Shown here: positions 33,794 through 42,106 of the stretch, in pieces
Numbering within the stretch: position 1 is the first letter of the stretch
Layout of the letters: every line of letters begins with the position of its first letter
DNA from: Prevotella sp. MA2016
GTDB taxonomy: Bacteria; Bacteroidota; Bacteroidia; Bacteroidales; Bacteroidaceae
Length of the DNA: 64,000 bases
NCBI RefSeq assembly: GCF_000619825.1
Contig: NZ_JHUW01000008.1
Coordinates: forward strand, 248,001 to 312,000
Reading direction: 5' to 3'
Notes under the pieces: model-generated
The model's database searches: none
What the model was told of the DNA's origin: nothing
The model's input: only the letters and a program-made list of their open reading frames with translations
Made by a program: the position numbers and the translations under genes

Positions 33794-33832
33794 CAAAGGT
33801 ACATATTTTTTTGAAAATCGCAAACGTTTACG
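33794..33832 (-). promoter_or_regulatory. lacI-type promoter with overlapping operator
   Basis: On the minus strand TTTG (33821-33824) and TACCTTTG (33794-33801) are 19 bases apart. The 14-base near-palindrome CGTAAACGTTTGCG (33819-33832, one mismatched pair) contains the TTTG, the usual core of LacI-family sites (AAACGTTT). Repressor bound here would block RNA polymerase. Confidence 0.65.
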
Positions 33833-33890
33833 TGTGTTTTTTTGTGTTAAATACTTGATTTTAAGCATTTTTCTTCGTACCTTTGCACCA

Positions 33891-33988
33891 GCAAAATCAG
33901 AAATGAGTAATGAATAGTTGATAATAAGTTAGTTAGAAAATCGAAAAAAGCAAGACTGTCGTGATGACACTCTTGCTTTTGTTTTTTT
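33891..33988 (+). ncRNA. Possible small RNA between lacI and the DUF5686 gene
   Basis: A plus-strand CTTG (33854-33857) plus TACCTTTG (33878-33885) promoter points to a start near 33891; the next feature is the bidirectional terminator at 33946-33980 with eight T after it. The transcript would be about 95 bases and holds no ORF longer than four codons. It is divergent from lacI, where a regulated target would be expected. Only the promoter and terminator are seen; the RNA is inferred. Confidence 0.3.
33946..33980. terminator. Bidirectional terminator
   Basis: AAAAGCAAGA pairs with TCTTGCTTTT, with an inner GTC/GAC pair, and T-runs follow on both strands. It ends the minus-strand DUF5686 operon just after its stop codon at 33992. 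Confidence 0.8.
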
Positions 33989-33991
33989 TCA

Positions 33992-36547
33992 TTAGAATGT
34001 GGCTCGCACCATGAACCTCACTCCATGCTTATGCGCCGTGGGCAGTTCGTTATAGTTCAAACGACGTATATACTCCACATGAATAATCTTGAAGATATTA
34101 TGCAGACCTAAGCTCAACTCCATGTAGGGGCGCTTGGGGTCGATGACGTAGCAACCCTCGGGGAAATACATCAGGATGGGGTTGCCCTCATTATGCGCCA
34201 GATAAGGATTGTTCTTATCACTGAGCTCGCCCCAGAGCACACGGAAACCTATCCACTCACGCCATTTGAGTTTACGCAGCAGTGGGATGCGGTTGAGGAT
34301 CTTACCATTCAAATCCCAGTTGACCTGTCCTGACAGGAAGCGGTCGGTGGGGAACTCCATGTTGTTGATGGCTTCGAAGGTGTAGTCCTGTACGATGTAA
34401 GAGAGGTTGGTCTCAGGCATGATGAGCAAGGGGAAGGGCACCTTCTCCCACTGCACGCCACCCTTGACAAGCCAGTCCATCTTTCCCCACGACTTGAGCC
34501 AGAAACGCTTATAGATAGAGGCCTCGGTGTAGTTATAGCTATAATCGCCACCCAGCACATTCTTCAAACCCAGGGTATGACTGACGGTGAGCACAGGTGC
34601 ATCGAGGTTGATGGGCAGGCGGCGCTGCTTGGTGTTGATAAAGGTCTCGCCAGGTGCAAAGCGCAACTCGGCACGCAGCTCGGTGGTACGGATCTTCTGA
34701 CTAGGACCATCAGCCGGACTTGACAAGGGGACGAAATGCAGGTTGCCGCAGGCTTCGTTCTCCTCGAGCTTCATCTGCAGCGTGGTGCGGAAGCCCCAGT
34801 CTTCCTCGCGCTCGAAGGTGAGCGACTGGCGGTTGTAGAACATCATCTTATCAACCTTGCTCCACTTGAAGGCGGTGAACACATTATCCTTATCGGTATG
34901 CATGAACTTATCGGATGGCGACATGACATCGTAGGTGGACGAGAAGGTGAGCGTGCGCTGAGGGAACTCGCGCGGCAGATACTCCTTCTTATTGAACGAC
35001 CAGATGACATCGCCCTTATAATACCACTTCTTGGAATCCCAACCACGGGCCACATAGCCACGCAGGAAGAAATTGGAATCGAGATTGGCAGTGGTCTGTG
35101 CCGACAAGCGGGTACGGATACCATCCACAAAGTTGCTGGTGATCATGGTGTTGACAGGACCGATATCCACCTTGCTGGGGTGCTTCTTAGAACCTGTCTC
35201 CACGAAGTTCTCAACCAAGGCCTTCAGACCGAAGATGATATACTTGAAGCCCTTGACATTCTGCAGATTCGTGATAAAGTCGCCCATGCCGCTCTCACCC
35301 TTGGTGAGCTCTACCTGGCGATACTGGTTCCAGAAATCGTCGCCACGCATCATGGCGTTGACATCCTTCACCTCCTTCTTCGTACCCTTGAAGAGCTGCT
35401 TGGGCAACTCGTCGAAGGCATAGTCGGTGAGACGGGTGTTACGGATGACGGCAAACTCATTGAGGAAGCTGGCCAAACGGAGTTCGGTGAACATATCATC
35501 GACACTGAGCACCCACTCGCCATCAGGCAACTGTGTGAACTCCTGCACCACCTGCATATTCTCTACGAAGTTGACATCACTCTTCTTGGGGATGGTCATC
35601 TCGCAGCGCTTCACCTGCCAACTGGAGTCGGCCAGGATATACAGGTCGCCACGGAAACCAAAGTCCTGCTGGTTGTTGGGCAGGAAGTGGAGGTGGTAGC
35701 ACAGGTCTTTGTCCACCATCAGCGTGTCTTCGATATAATAGCGGTAGAACCCGATGGCATCCTTACCGATAGGTGAGGTGAACGGATACTGCAACATACG
35801 AATCTGATCATCGTAGATGTTGACATCGGTAAACACATCCTTCATCACAGTATTGAGGATATCACCCGTCTGGAACAGGTCGTTGATACCCTGGGTGTTG
35901 ATACCCTTGATGATGGTCTTCTCATCATGCGGTTTCTTACGATAGATCTTCTGTGAGACCGTCTCATCGACACTGACCGGCAGGATGAGTTTATTGTTAT
36001 AAGGGCAGGCCTCAATCTGATCGATGAGCCACTGCTTCTTCTTATATTTCGGAGAGTCGAGTACCTCGGGCTTGAAGTTGTTGAGTGCCAACGTGAGCTT
36101 CTGGTACTTGTTGTACTGGTAATAGTCGCGATTGTCCAGATCGGTACGTTTCTTAGCGGCTATCACCTTGCGCATCATCTCGACGGCAGGGTTGTTCTTA
36201 CGACTGTAGCGGCCACGCTTGGTCTTGATGGTGACCTCCTTCAGCATCTTGTTGTCGGTCTTCAGACCAATCTTCAGCACACTCTTGATGGCAGAGTTGA
36301 TCTGCACCGTGTGGGACACATAGCCCACAGAGGTGAACGTGAGTTGCCAGCCATTATGGCGGGCGATGGTGAAGTTACCATCCACATCAGACGCCACACC
36401 CACACCATGACCCAGATACTGGGCACTGGCAAACGGGATAGGCTCACCGGTCTTGGCATCTACTATCTGACCGCTGATGACATGCTGCGCCCACACACCC
36501 AGTGCCAGCAACAGCATACTGAATAATACTGTTATCCTTTTATTCAC
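33992..36547 (-). CDS. DUF5686 outer-membrane protein with carboxypeptidase-regulatory-like domain
   Basis: The 851-residue protein has a signal peptide (about 1-20, ALGVWAQHV), a CarboxypepD_reg-like beta-sandwich (residues 21-105, SGQIVDAKTGEPIPFASAQYLG) and a long DUF5686 part that ends in amphipathic strands, typical of an outer-membrane beta-barrel (last residues FMVRATF with terminal Phe). Family members are found in most Bacteroidetes; the function is not established. It is the last gene of a minus-strand run that includes the CDP-alcohol transferase. Confidence 0.85.
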   Translation of the reverse strand: MNKRITVLFSMLLLALGVWAQHVISGQIVDAKTGEPIPFASAQYLGHGVGVASDVDGNFTIARHNGWQLTFTSVGYVSHTVQINSAIKSVLKIGLKTDNKMLKEVTIKTKRGRYSRKNNPAVEMMRKVIAAKKRTDLDNRDYYQYNKYQKLTLALNNFKPEVLDSPKYKKKQWLIDQIEACPYNNKLILPVSVDETVSQKIYRKKPHDEKTIIKGINTQGINDLFQTGDILNTVMKDVFTDVNIYDDQIRMLQYPFTSPIGKDAIGFYRYYIEDTLMVDKDLCYHLHFLPNNQQDFGFRGDLYILADSSWQVKRCEMTIPKKSDVNFVENMQVVQEFTQLPDGEWVLSVDDMFTELRLASFLNEFAVIRNTRLTDYAFDELPKQLFKGTKKEVKDVNAMMRGDDFWNQYRQVELTKGESGMGDFITNLQNVKGFKYIIFGLKALVENFVETGSKKHPSKVDIGPVNTMITSNFVDGIRTRLSAQTTANLDSNFFLRGYVARGWDSKKWYYKGDVIWSFNKKEYLPREFPQRTLTFSSTYDVMSPSDKFMHTDKDNVFTAFKWSKVDKMMFYNRQSLTFEREEDWGFRTTLQMKLEENEACGNLHFVPLSSPADGPSQKIRTTELRAELRFAPGETFINTKQRRLPINLDAPVLTVSHTLGLKNVLGGDYSYNYTEASIYKRFWLKSWGKMDWLVKGGVQWEKVPFPLLIMPETNLSYIVQDYTFEAINNMEFPTDRFLSGQVNWDLNGKILNRIPLLRKLKWREWIGFRVLWGELSDKNNPYLAHNEGNPILMYFPEGCYVIDPKRPYMELSLGLHNIFKIIHVEYIRRLNYNELPTAHKHGVRFMVRATF

Positions 36548-36550
36548 TAT

Positions 36551-37237
36551 TTATAATATTTCGTTTAAATGTGTAATCACCTTATCTGCCTGTGACTCAT
36601 CCACAGGATCGTTAGTCCAGCCTTCGCCTTTGAACCATATCGTGTGGCAGCCTGCTTTCCCGGCTGGCACGATATCCTTATCCATACTGTCGCCTACTAC
36701 CATCACCTCGTCGGGCTGCAAGCCCAGGGCCTCAACACCCAGTGTAAAAATCTGTGGGTCGGGCTTGCGAACGCCTACCACAGCACTCTCGATGATGGTA
36801 TCAAAAATACCATCCAACTTGAACTCCTGGAGAACGGTAGCGATGTTGCCATAGAAATTGCTGACCAGCACCATGGGATAACGGCCCTTGAGCTGCAGCA
36901 ACACCTCGCGGCTGCGCGCTGTCTCCTCGCAAGTGCGGGCGTAGAGATCATCCGTGAGTTTTTTTAGATAATAAGAGACAGAAGAAACATAGTTCTGTTC
37001 TTTTAAGAACTCCAGCTGGATGCGGATTTTGGTTTCTATCGTCTTATAGAACGTAAAATCGGGCTTGATGATGGGATTCTTTCCCAGGGTGCGCTCGGCA
37101 TGCACATAGGCATCGCGAAACTGCGGTTCACTGACGGGCACCTGCTGGCGCTCGTAGGCATGCCAGATGACTTTGCCCCAGTGCTGACCGCCCGTATCGA
37201 GCGTACCACCATAATCAAAAATATAACCCTTGAGCAT
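36551..37237 (-). CDS. HAD-superfamily hydrolase
   Basis: The 228-residue protein has HAD motifs FDYGGTLD (motif I, D8 and the position normally a second Asp being Gly), VLVSNFYGN (motif II), GVRKPDPQIF (motif III) and VVGDSMDKDIVPA (motif IV). In motif I the usual D-x-D reads D-Y-G, as in haloacid-dehalogenase/YjjG-like variants (D-Y-G-G-T). Phosphatase activity is therefore less certain. It lies 39 bases after the CDP-alcohol transferase gene and 3 bases before the DUF5686 gene. Confidence 0.85.
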   Translation of the reverse strand: MLKGYIFDYGGTLDTGGQHWGKVIWHAYERQQVPVSEPQFRDAYVHAERTLGKNPIIKPDFTFYKTIETKIRIQLEFLKEQNYVSSVSYYLKKLTDDLYARTCEETARSREVLLQLKGRYPMVLVSNFYGNIATVLQEFKLDGIFDTIIESAVVGVRKPDPQIFTLGVEALGLQPDEVMVVGDSMDKDIVPAGKAGCHTIWFKGEGWTNDPVDESQADKVITHLNEIL

Positions 37238-37276
37238 TTTAAAATGTAAAAATTATAAAATTATAAAATGTAAAAA

Positions 37277-38176
37277 TTATAATTTAGCACAGAGCGCCTC
37301 GTGCTTGGCATGCATATACATATACATGGCCTGGAAGACGGTGATTTCGACCAGTGGATAAACCCATGGACAACCCAACAGACAGGTGACATAGATGGTG
37401 ATGGCACGGGCATTGAATGTCAACAGGTTGGTGTACTTCATGAGCGGACGACTACCCTCGAGCAGGCGCTGACGGATGGCTTCAGAGGGATTCTGCTTCC
37501 ATGCCGCAAAGAACTGCTGGAACTGTGGGGTGCGCTGCTCCTGACTCTTGCAGTAGTTGGCATAATTATAATAGAACACGCGCGAGAGGAGTTCGCTCTT
37601 AGGCAGCGCCTCATAGGTGGCACGCTGCTGCTTGTAGTTATCCAGTTCGCTACCCTCCTTACCCAACAGGAAGAACAGGTGGATCTGACGATAGTAGTCG
37701 GCCAGAGAACTCTGACGAGAGTGCATGCCAAAACCGGCGATGGCACAGAGCACAAAGCCCCAGATGCCCCACTCGATGTCGGTGCCAGGGATGGTCTGAT
37801 ACCACAGACGGGCTACGATACCCAGATAGATGCTGAGGAACCACAGATCGCCTGAGAAACCATCAAGCATACGACCAATGAGGGTTTTCTTACCAGTGAT
37901 ACGTGCCATCTGACCATCGGTAGAGTCGCAGAAATTGGCAAACATCAGCAACAACACACCATAGACATTGTGCAACAGGTCGGTGTAATGGAACATCCAA
38001 CCGGCGCCAACACCTAAAAATATCGACAGGATGGTGATGACATTGGGATGCACATCAAACTTATTCCAAAACAATGCAAACACCAAACCAATAGGACGGG
38101 TGAAATGCACGTCCAACCACTCTTCAGTATCCTCCGACTTAAATGATAATCTTAGTAATTCCTTAAATGTTGCCAT
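37277..38176 (-). CDS. CDP-alcohol phosphatidyltransferase family membrane enzyme
   Basis: The start at 38176 (MATFKELLRL) is preferred over 38350, giving 299 residues. The signature is D84-x2-D87-G88-x2-A91-R92-x8-G101-x3-D105, with the last acidic residue at D110, one position further than the usual D-x3-D. Six or so transmembrane segments follow. Enzymes of this family swap CMP from a CDP-activated partner for an alcohol. With a nucleotidyltransferase two genes upstream, the substrate may be a CDP-activated head group rather than CDP-diacylglycerol. The product is unknown. Confidence 0.85.
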   Translation of the reverse strand: MATFKELLRLSFKSEDTEEWLDVHFTRPIGLVFALFWNKFDVHPNVITILSIFLGVGAGWMFHYTDLLHNVYGVLLLMFANFCDSTDGQMARITGKKTLIGRMLDGFSGDLWFLSIYLGIVARLWYQTIPGTDIEWGIWGFVLCAIAGFGMHSRQSSLADYYRQIHLFFLLGKEGSELDNYKQQRATYEALPKSELLSRVFYYNYANYCKSQEQRTPQFQQFFAAWKQNPSEAIRQRLLEGSRPLMKYTNLLTFNARAITIYVTCLLGCPWVYPLVEITVFQAMYMYMHAKHEALCAKL

Positions 38177-38222
38177 TGTATAATTACAATTTTTAATTTT
38201 TAAATTTTTAAATTTTAAATTT

Positions 38223-39011
38223 TTAAATTGTTCCCGCCAGGGAACCAATCGCTCTTGCGGCCTCGTCGCGACAGCGCGAAAAGCTGGGCCAATCGTTGAA
38301 ATCGATGACACAATAGGTGCCATCCTCACGGATGATGGCATCACCACCATAGACGCTGATGCCTACGGTCTGGGCCAGTGTCTCTACATCCTGCTGCAGC
38401 GCCTCAACGCTGAAAGCATAATGGTGGGCAGTGCCATTGCGCTGCTCATCACCAAACTTAGACTGTCCGTCGTCGGTGGGATAATAATAGCGGAAGAATC
38501 CGGTACCTGCTACCCCATAGAACTTCACCAGGTCGCCAGGCACATGCGCACTGACTGTATAGCTGGTGATGCCACGCTGCTGGAACGCAGCTATCTTGGC
38601 ATCCAGTTCCTGACGGTCGGCAGCAAACTGCACATCACTCTTGCTCTGTGCAGCAGCATCGCCACGCTTGAGCCAGTAGCCATGCGCACCCTCACGAGGG
38701 GGCACGGGTGTGCCAACCTGTTGCATGATGCTTTCCAACTGGCAGCGCGCGCAGTTGCGGATGCCAGTGGCGCTGTTGACAACCTTCAGATGCTGCAAGG
38801 CATCGAGCGTTTCAGGCAGGCGACCCATAGAGAAGATGAGGTCGTAAGAAGCCAGCGACTGTGCCTCACGACCCAGTTGCTGCTCGCTCACCAGCTGCAC
38901 CTCATGACCAGCCATACGGAGCTGAGCGCCTACTGCCTGCAGTATCGCCAAGTCCTTCTCCACCGAATTAGGCGAGAACACCTCCGCCCGCTGTATTAAT
39001 AGTATCTTCAC
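38223..39011 (-). CDS. ATP-grasp-like protein
   Basis: The 262-residue protein opens with MKILLIQRAEVFSPNSVEKD and has a C-terminal segment GGDAIIREDGTYCVIDFNDWPSF that matches the metal-binding D-x-N end of ATP-grasp ligases; KKRGD-like and ...YWLKRGD... pieces fit the nucleotide-binding half. ATP-grasp enzymes join a carboxylate to an amine or thiol. Its start overlaps the nucleotidyltransferase stop by 4 bases, so the two are coupled. The fold is a moderate-confidence reading; substrate unknown. Confidence 0.55.
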   Translation of the reverse strand: MKILLIQRAEVFSPNSVEKDLAILQAVGAQLRMAGHEVQLVSEQQLGREAQSLASYDLIFSMGRLPETLDALQHLKVVNSATGIRNCARCQLESIMQQVGTPVPPREGAHGYWLKRGDAAAQSKSDVQFAADRQELDAKIAAFQQRGITSYTVSAHVPGDLVKFYGVAGTGFFRYYYPTDDGQSKFGDEQRNGTAHHYAFSVEALQQDVETLAQTVGISVYGGDAIIREDGTYCVIDFNDWPSFSRCRDEAARAIGSLAGTI

Positions 39012-39718
39012 CCCTTCAAAAACTCTTCTGCCTTTTCGATGTCGCTGGCGTGATCGATATCGAGCACCTTGGTGAAAGGATAAGCCTTCAGTTTCAAGCC
39101 CTCGGCCACCAGTGCACGCTGGAAATTGCGCATACGACTCTCGCCGCGCTCAATGCAACGCTGCAATACGGGGATGGCCTTTGGTGTGAGACCATAGATA
39201 CCACCACTGATAAACTTTGGATGCTCGTCGGTATCGAAGAAACCCGTAATCTGCAGCGCATCATCGGTGCCCACATACAATGGTTTCTCATCATCGATAT
39301 AGTCGGTGACGCCCATCAATCCATCAATCTCACCACTCTCAGCCATCAGCTCGAACGACTTGGCATAGGTAGCAAACTCCTTCTCACGGAAGATAGTATC
39401 TACCGTGGTGAGCACGAAAGGCTCGTCTTTCAGCCACTGACTCAGGGCCCAAGCACTGTGCATGGAACTGGGCGTGCTCTTCACTAAAAACTTCAGGGGC
39501 ACTTGCTGCGCCTCTGCAATCGACTGCAGATGGCTGGCAACAGCCGTCATCTGCTCATTACAAATCACACATATCTCGCTGGCGCCATTGGCCATAAACA
39601 CACGTATCAATCGGTCAATCAGCTGCTCGCCTCCCACTTCAACCAGTGGTTTTGGGGCTTGTACGCCCTCTTGTGCTAATCGCGATCCCTCGCCAGCTGC
39701 AATTATTGCATATTTCAT
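39008..39718 (-). CDS. Sugar/alcohol-phosphate nucleotidyltransferase
   Basis: The 236-residue protein has the signature AIIAAGEGSRLAQEG...PKPLVEVGG (residues 4-31), FVLTTVDTIF (base/metal site) and ISGGIYGLTP, as in MobA/GlmU-N/inositol- or choline-phosphate cytidylyltransferases. It is the first gene of the run 39718-33992. A minus-strand -7 box TATCTTTG is at 39750-39757. In tandem with a CDP-alcohol transferase, CTP use is likely but unproven. Confidence 0.85.
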   Translation of the reverse strand: MKYAIIAAGEGSRLAQEGVQAPKPLVEVGGEQLIDRLIRVFMANGASEICVICNEQMTAVASHLQSIAEAQQVPLKFLVKSTPSSMHSAWALSQWLKDEPFVLTTVDTIFREKEFATYAKSFELMAESGEIDGLMGVTDYIDDEKPLYVGTDDALQITGFFDTDEHPKFISGGIYGLTPKAIPVLQRCIERGESRMRNFQRALVAEGLKLKAYPFTKVLDIDHASDIEKAEEFLKG

Positions 39719-39828
39719 CCCGAACGTCTATATTATTAGTTTCAGGTTGCAAAGATACGCAATTTTACTGAATACACGAAAACTATCGCTATATATTTAG
39801 GTTTTATTTACGAAAAAAGGCAGGAAAA

Positions 39829-40599
39829 TCAATTTCCTACCTTTAATCTATCGGTATCGATATCACCCGAACCATGCTTCTGTATGGTGGAGGTACGGAC
39901 GCGACCACTGAGACTGATATCGCCAGAACCATGCAACTCGGCATCGACAGAGCCACAGCCAGTACCAAAGTTGACATCCACATCACCAGAGCCACGAAGG
40001 CTGATACGGGTGGCAACGGCATTGATCTGACTGACATCCACATCGCCTGAGCCCGTGAGCGCAATATCCGTCTGACGGGTATCGAGATGATGGATAGTGG
40101 CATCGCCTGAGCCTACCAACTCAAGATTGCAGCGGTCGCAAAGCAGTTGGGCGAACTCGACATCGCCTGAGCCCTTCAGACTGATGTCCATCACATCGGT
40201 ATCGACAGGATGTTGACTGATGAATTCGCCGGAACCACCGACACGTACCGACACCAGGTCGGGTGAGGTGACATAGACTGCCAGATGGGTATCGTCGCCC
40301 CAGTGGATATTGAACACGCCCACCTTACCACGATTACGGATGGAGAGGGTGCCTGAAGACACGTCGGTGATGATGCAATCAACCAACTCCTGAGGCCCTT
40401 TCACCTTGACAGAGAAGGAGTCGGCCTGCTGGTAATAAACGGTGGGCGAACCTGCGATCTCGATGGCCTCGAAACCTTTCAGGGCACGCTGCTCGGTGAC
40501 CACCTGACGGTTGTCGCTGAGCGAGAACTTCATATTTTCACGACTGCAAGTGCACGAGGCAAACAGCAGGACGGAAGCTAACAATAACATATTTTTCAT
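39829..40599 (-). CDS. DUF2807 (GIN domain) adhesin-head lipoprotein
   Basis: The ATG at 40599 gives a lipoprotein signal (MKNMLLLASVLLFASCTC) and 256 residues; the longer frame to 40698 is rejected. The body is a right-handed beta-helix built from repeats carrying G-S-G-D (GGSGEF, KGSGDVEF, VGSGDATI, TGSGDVDV, RGSGDVDV, HGSGDISL, HGSGDIDT), each about 20 residues apart. This is the DUF2807 putative auto-transporter adhesin head family. Cell-surface or periplasmic; function unknown. Confidence 0.88.
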   Translation of the reverse strand: MKNMLLLASVLLFASCTCSRENMKFSLSDNRQVVTEQRALKGFEAIEIAGSPTVYYQQADSFSVKVKGPQELVDCIITDVSSGTLSIRNRGKVGVFNIHWGDDTHLAVYVTSPDLVSVRVGGSGEFISQHPVDTDVMDISLKGSGDVEFAQLLCDRCNLELVGSGDATIHHLDTRQTDIALTGSGDVDVSQINAVATRISLRGSGDVDVNFGTGCGSVDAELHGSGDISLSGRVRTSTIQKHGSGDIDTDRLKVGN

Positions 40600-40694
40600 T
40601 GTCTCCAGAATTTTAAAAATTACACCATGTGATTCTATTTTCTGGCTATTTGACGTAACCAGAGGAAGAAAAGTTGCACAAGCGAGAAAAAAAA

Positions 40695-41945
40695 TCAACT
40701 TAACGGCAGTTCCACCCAGAAACGAGAACCCTCGCCCAGGACTGACTCGACACCAATCTTACCGCCTAAGCTCTCAGCATGACTCTTGGCTACTGACAAT
40801 CCAAGACCTGTGCCTGGCACATACTCATCCACTTTGAAGAAACGTTCAAAGATGCGTTGCTGATCGGCTGTGGCGATACCCTTACCGGTATCAAGCACCC
40901 AGACCAGCAGATGCTCGCCCTGCAACAGATCGAAGCCCAGCGTGATAGAGCCTTGGGCGGTGAACTTGACGGCATTCTGCATGAGGTTGTTGACAATCTC
41001 CTTGACCTTGCCGATATCGGTATTCATCAGAATCTCGGGATATGGGAACTGGGTGGCGAGCATCACCGTGGTGCCATCCACCATGGTTGAGAAATGATTG
41101 GCTATCTCCTGCAGCACTGGCACCACATTGACCTGCTGCTTGACCAGGCTCTTGGCCTCGGCCTCGACCTTAGACATGCTCACCAGACCATCAATGATAT
41201 TCAGCAACTTATAGTTGTTCTTCTGAATCTCAGAGATGAGTTGGTTACGGTCTTCCTCACTCTCAACCACAGGCAGCAAGTCGGCAAAACCCACAATGGC
41301 ATTGAGCGGCGTACGGATCTCATGACCCATATTGGCCAGGAAGGCGGTCTTCAGACGGTCGCTCTCCTCAGCCTTGTTACGTGCAGCAATCAGGTCGGCC
41401 TCCATCTGCTTCTGGGCATCGATACGCATCGAGGTACCAACGATACGCGTGGGGTTTCCATCGCCATCACGGGCAGCCACAGTGCCATAGCTCTCCTCCC
41501 AATAATAAAGCGTGCCCTTACCCAGCGACACACGATAGGTTTCGTGATACGACGGACTCTTGCCCTGGCAGATAGCGTCGATGGCCATGCGCACACGCTG
41601 ACAGTCCGACTTATCAATGATCTCATAGAAAGCCTCGACGGGGAACTCGGGCGGACCCACCAGACCACCTTTGGTGTCGCGATAATCAGCATCTACATAG
41701 AGCTTCATGGTGGGCACATCAATATGCCAGGTGCTGAGCTTCATCGCCCTGAGCACAAACTCAGACTCCACATTGTTCTGGCGCACCTTCTCAAGCTCAA
41801 CCAACTCGTCACTGAGCCGGCGACCTGTGCGTCGCTGAAGGAAGATCATGATGATCATCCATACGACCAACAATGCGCCGCCTATCCAAAGCGACGGAAC
41901 AAGTAACGAATTTTCCGTTTGGGTGTATAGCAGTAAATTATACAT
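40695..41945 (-). CDS. PAS-type sensor histidine kinase
   Basis: The 416-residue protein has one transmembrane helix (about 15-36), a PAS/PAC-like domain (about 60-180, RVSLGKGTLYYWEESYGTV), a HisKA domain with H208 (ANMGHEIRTPLN) and HATPase_c (NLMQNAVKFTAQG, DTGKGIA, GTGLGLSVAKSHAESLGGKIGVES). No response regulator is next to it. A minus-strand -7 box TACTTTTG is at 41966-41973. Confidence 0.93.
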   Translation of the reverse strand: MYNLLLYTQTENSLLVPSLWIGGALLVVWMIIMIFLQRRTGRRLSDELVELEKVRQNNVESEFVLRAMKLSTWHIDVPTMKLYVDADYRDTKGGLVGPPEFPVEAFYEIIDKSDCQRVRMAIDAICQGKSPSYHETYRVSLGKGTLYYWEESYGTVAARDGDGNPTRIVGTSMRIDAQKQMEADLIAARNKAEESDRLKTAFLANMGHEIRTPLNAIVGFADLLPVVESEEDRNQLISEIQKNNYKLLNIIDGLVSMSKVEAEAKSLVKQQVNVVPVLQEIANHFSTMVDGTTVMLATQFPYPEILMNTDIGKVKEIVNNLMQNAVKFTAQGSITLGFDLLQGEHLLVWVLDTGKGIATADQQRIFERFFKVDEYVPGTGLGLSVAKSHAESLGGKIGVESVLGEGSRFWVELPLS

Positions 41946-42106
41946 CTTGGGTCTGAATTACGTCGCAAAAGTATATAAATATTTTGGAAAACAATGATTT
42001 TTTTGCCGTTTTTTGTAAAAAACGAAGATTTTTTGTTAGATTAACAGTAAAAAAGTGCATTTTTGAGCGAACTTTCATTAACTTTGCAAGCTGTAAACTA
42101 AAAGAA

